Source: DMER64 sp041652255 (lineage in GTDB: Bacteria > Bacteroidota > Bacteroidia > Bacteroidales > UBA932). From it: a stretch of 7,616 bases of DNA. The position numbers and the translations under genes are program-made. Where the stretch lies: contig JBAZHT010000081.1 in assembly GCA_041652255.1 (NCBI GenBank), positions 1 through 7,616 of the forward strand. Direction: 5' to 3'. Of the stretch, positions 7,268 to 7,616 are shown one piece after another (the first letter of the stretch is position 1; every line of letters begins with the position of its first letter). The notes beneath the pieces are model-generated. The model was given only the letters and a program-made list of their open reading frames with translations. It did no database searches and was not told the DNA's origin.

Positions 7268-7293
7268 CCCGTGCACATCCAAAACAATGACTT

Positions 7294-7608
7294 ATGAAAA
7301 TTACCTCTTACAAAGATTTTGAAACTTCCCAAAACCCGCACGGCGTGGATGCCCGTGTGATCTTCAATACAGATGCCGTACAGGTAGTCCATATTACACT
7401 GGGAAAAGGCGAAGGACTGAAATTGCACACCACTCCCATTGATGTTTTTTTCTACATCCTGGAAGGAGAAGGGTATATAGAAATCGGGGATGAGACCCAA
7501 AAAGTTGGCAAAGATATGTTGATCGACAGCCCTAAAGACATTCCACACCGTCCTTTCAACAAGGACAGCGACGTTTTCCGTTTCCTGGTAGTGAAACTCA
7601 AAAAATAA
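7294..7608 (+). CDS. Small single-domain cupin protein
   Basis: 104 residues, a complete small cupin. The beta-barrel motifs are recognisable. Motif 1 is around GEGLKLHTTPIDVFFYILEGEG (residues 39-60) and motif 2 around GKDMLIDSPKDIPHRPFN (72-89). Canonical cupins bind a metal through two His and one Glu in motif 1 and one His in motif 2. Here His45 and His85 are present, but the second His is Thr47 and no Glu stands at the expected place (Asp50 is the nearest acid). Metal binding may be altered or absent, so it could be a ligand-binding or isomerase-type cupin; the reaction cannot be named. The ATG at 7294 fits the usual cupin start (MKITSYKDFE) and ends in TAA. It is transcribed away from the membrane-protein and efflux genes, so a functional link to them is not implied. 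Confidence 0.9.
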   Translation: MKITSYKDFETSQNPHGVDARVIFNTDAVQVVHITLGKGEGLKLHTTPIDVFFYILEGEGYIEIGDETQKVGKDMLIDSPKDIPHRPFNKDSDVFRFLVVKLKK

Positions 7609-7616
7609 TTACCGCA

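Noticed and set aside
7287..7322. An 11-codon open frame starting at the ATG just before the cupin start, as a possible leader peptide
   Set aside because: It overlaps the cupin start in a different frame, has no regulatory codon run and no attenuator structure. It appears to be chance.
7249..7548. A 99-codon minus-strand frame across the cupin region
   Set aside because: It is antisense to the cupin, which has both family motifs and a proper start and stop.
1..7616. Signs of a novel defence system, mobile element, CRISPR array or RNA gene
   Set aside because: I looked for terminal inverted repeats, transposase or recombinase motifs, regularly spaced repeats and tRNA-like or rRNA-like sequence, and found none. 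Every long region is accounted for by known families.

Overview
The window looks like chromosomal DNA from a member of the Bacteroidota, probably a Bacteroidales relative. The protein sequences have the flavour of that phylum, most starts lack a Shine-Dalgarno sequence, and spacers are AT-rich against moderately GC-rich genes. The species cannot be named from the sequence alone.

Positions 6543 down to 1 (minus strand) hold a tightly packed cluster of four genes. It encodes a tripartite RND-type (HAE-1 family) drug or toxicant exporter: a periplasmic adaptor (6543-5440), an inner-membrane proton-antiport pump of 1014 residues (5443-2399) and a TolC-family outer-membrane channel (2402-1029). 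These are followed 5 bases later by a lipoprotein M3-family metallopeptidase (Dcp/oligopeptidase A type) that runs off the left edge. Adaptor/pump and pump/channel are joined by ATGA start-stop overlaps. Each overlap has a good Shine-Dalgarno-like sequence exactly 7 bases before the start, which suggests translational coupling of the three pump parts. The adaptor would draw substrate from the periplasm or inner membrane, the pump would use proton entry, and the channel would carry substrate out. No regulator gene lies in the window.

Upstream at 7188-6628 (minus strand) is a six-helix membrane protein resembling the HdeD/DUF308 group. The 84-base gap between it and the adaptor gene contains an inverted repeat that could be a terminator or an operator. 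To the right, across an AT-rich divergent spacer (7189-7293), a small single-domain cupin (7294-7608) is read on the plus strand.

I see no RNA gene, insertion sequence, CRISPR array or phage gene, and no gene-free stretch longer than about 105 bases. Overall this is an ordinary efflux locus. The points most worth a second look are the peptidase placed last in the operon, the coupled junctions, the inverted repeat before the adaptor, an in-frame 15-base duplication in the channel's signal peptide, and the cupin's incomplete metal-binding motif.
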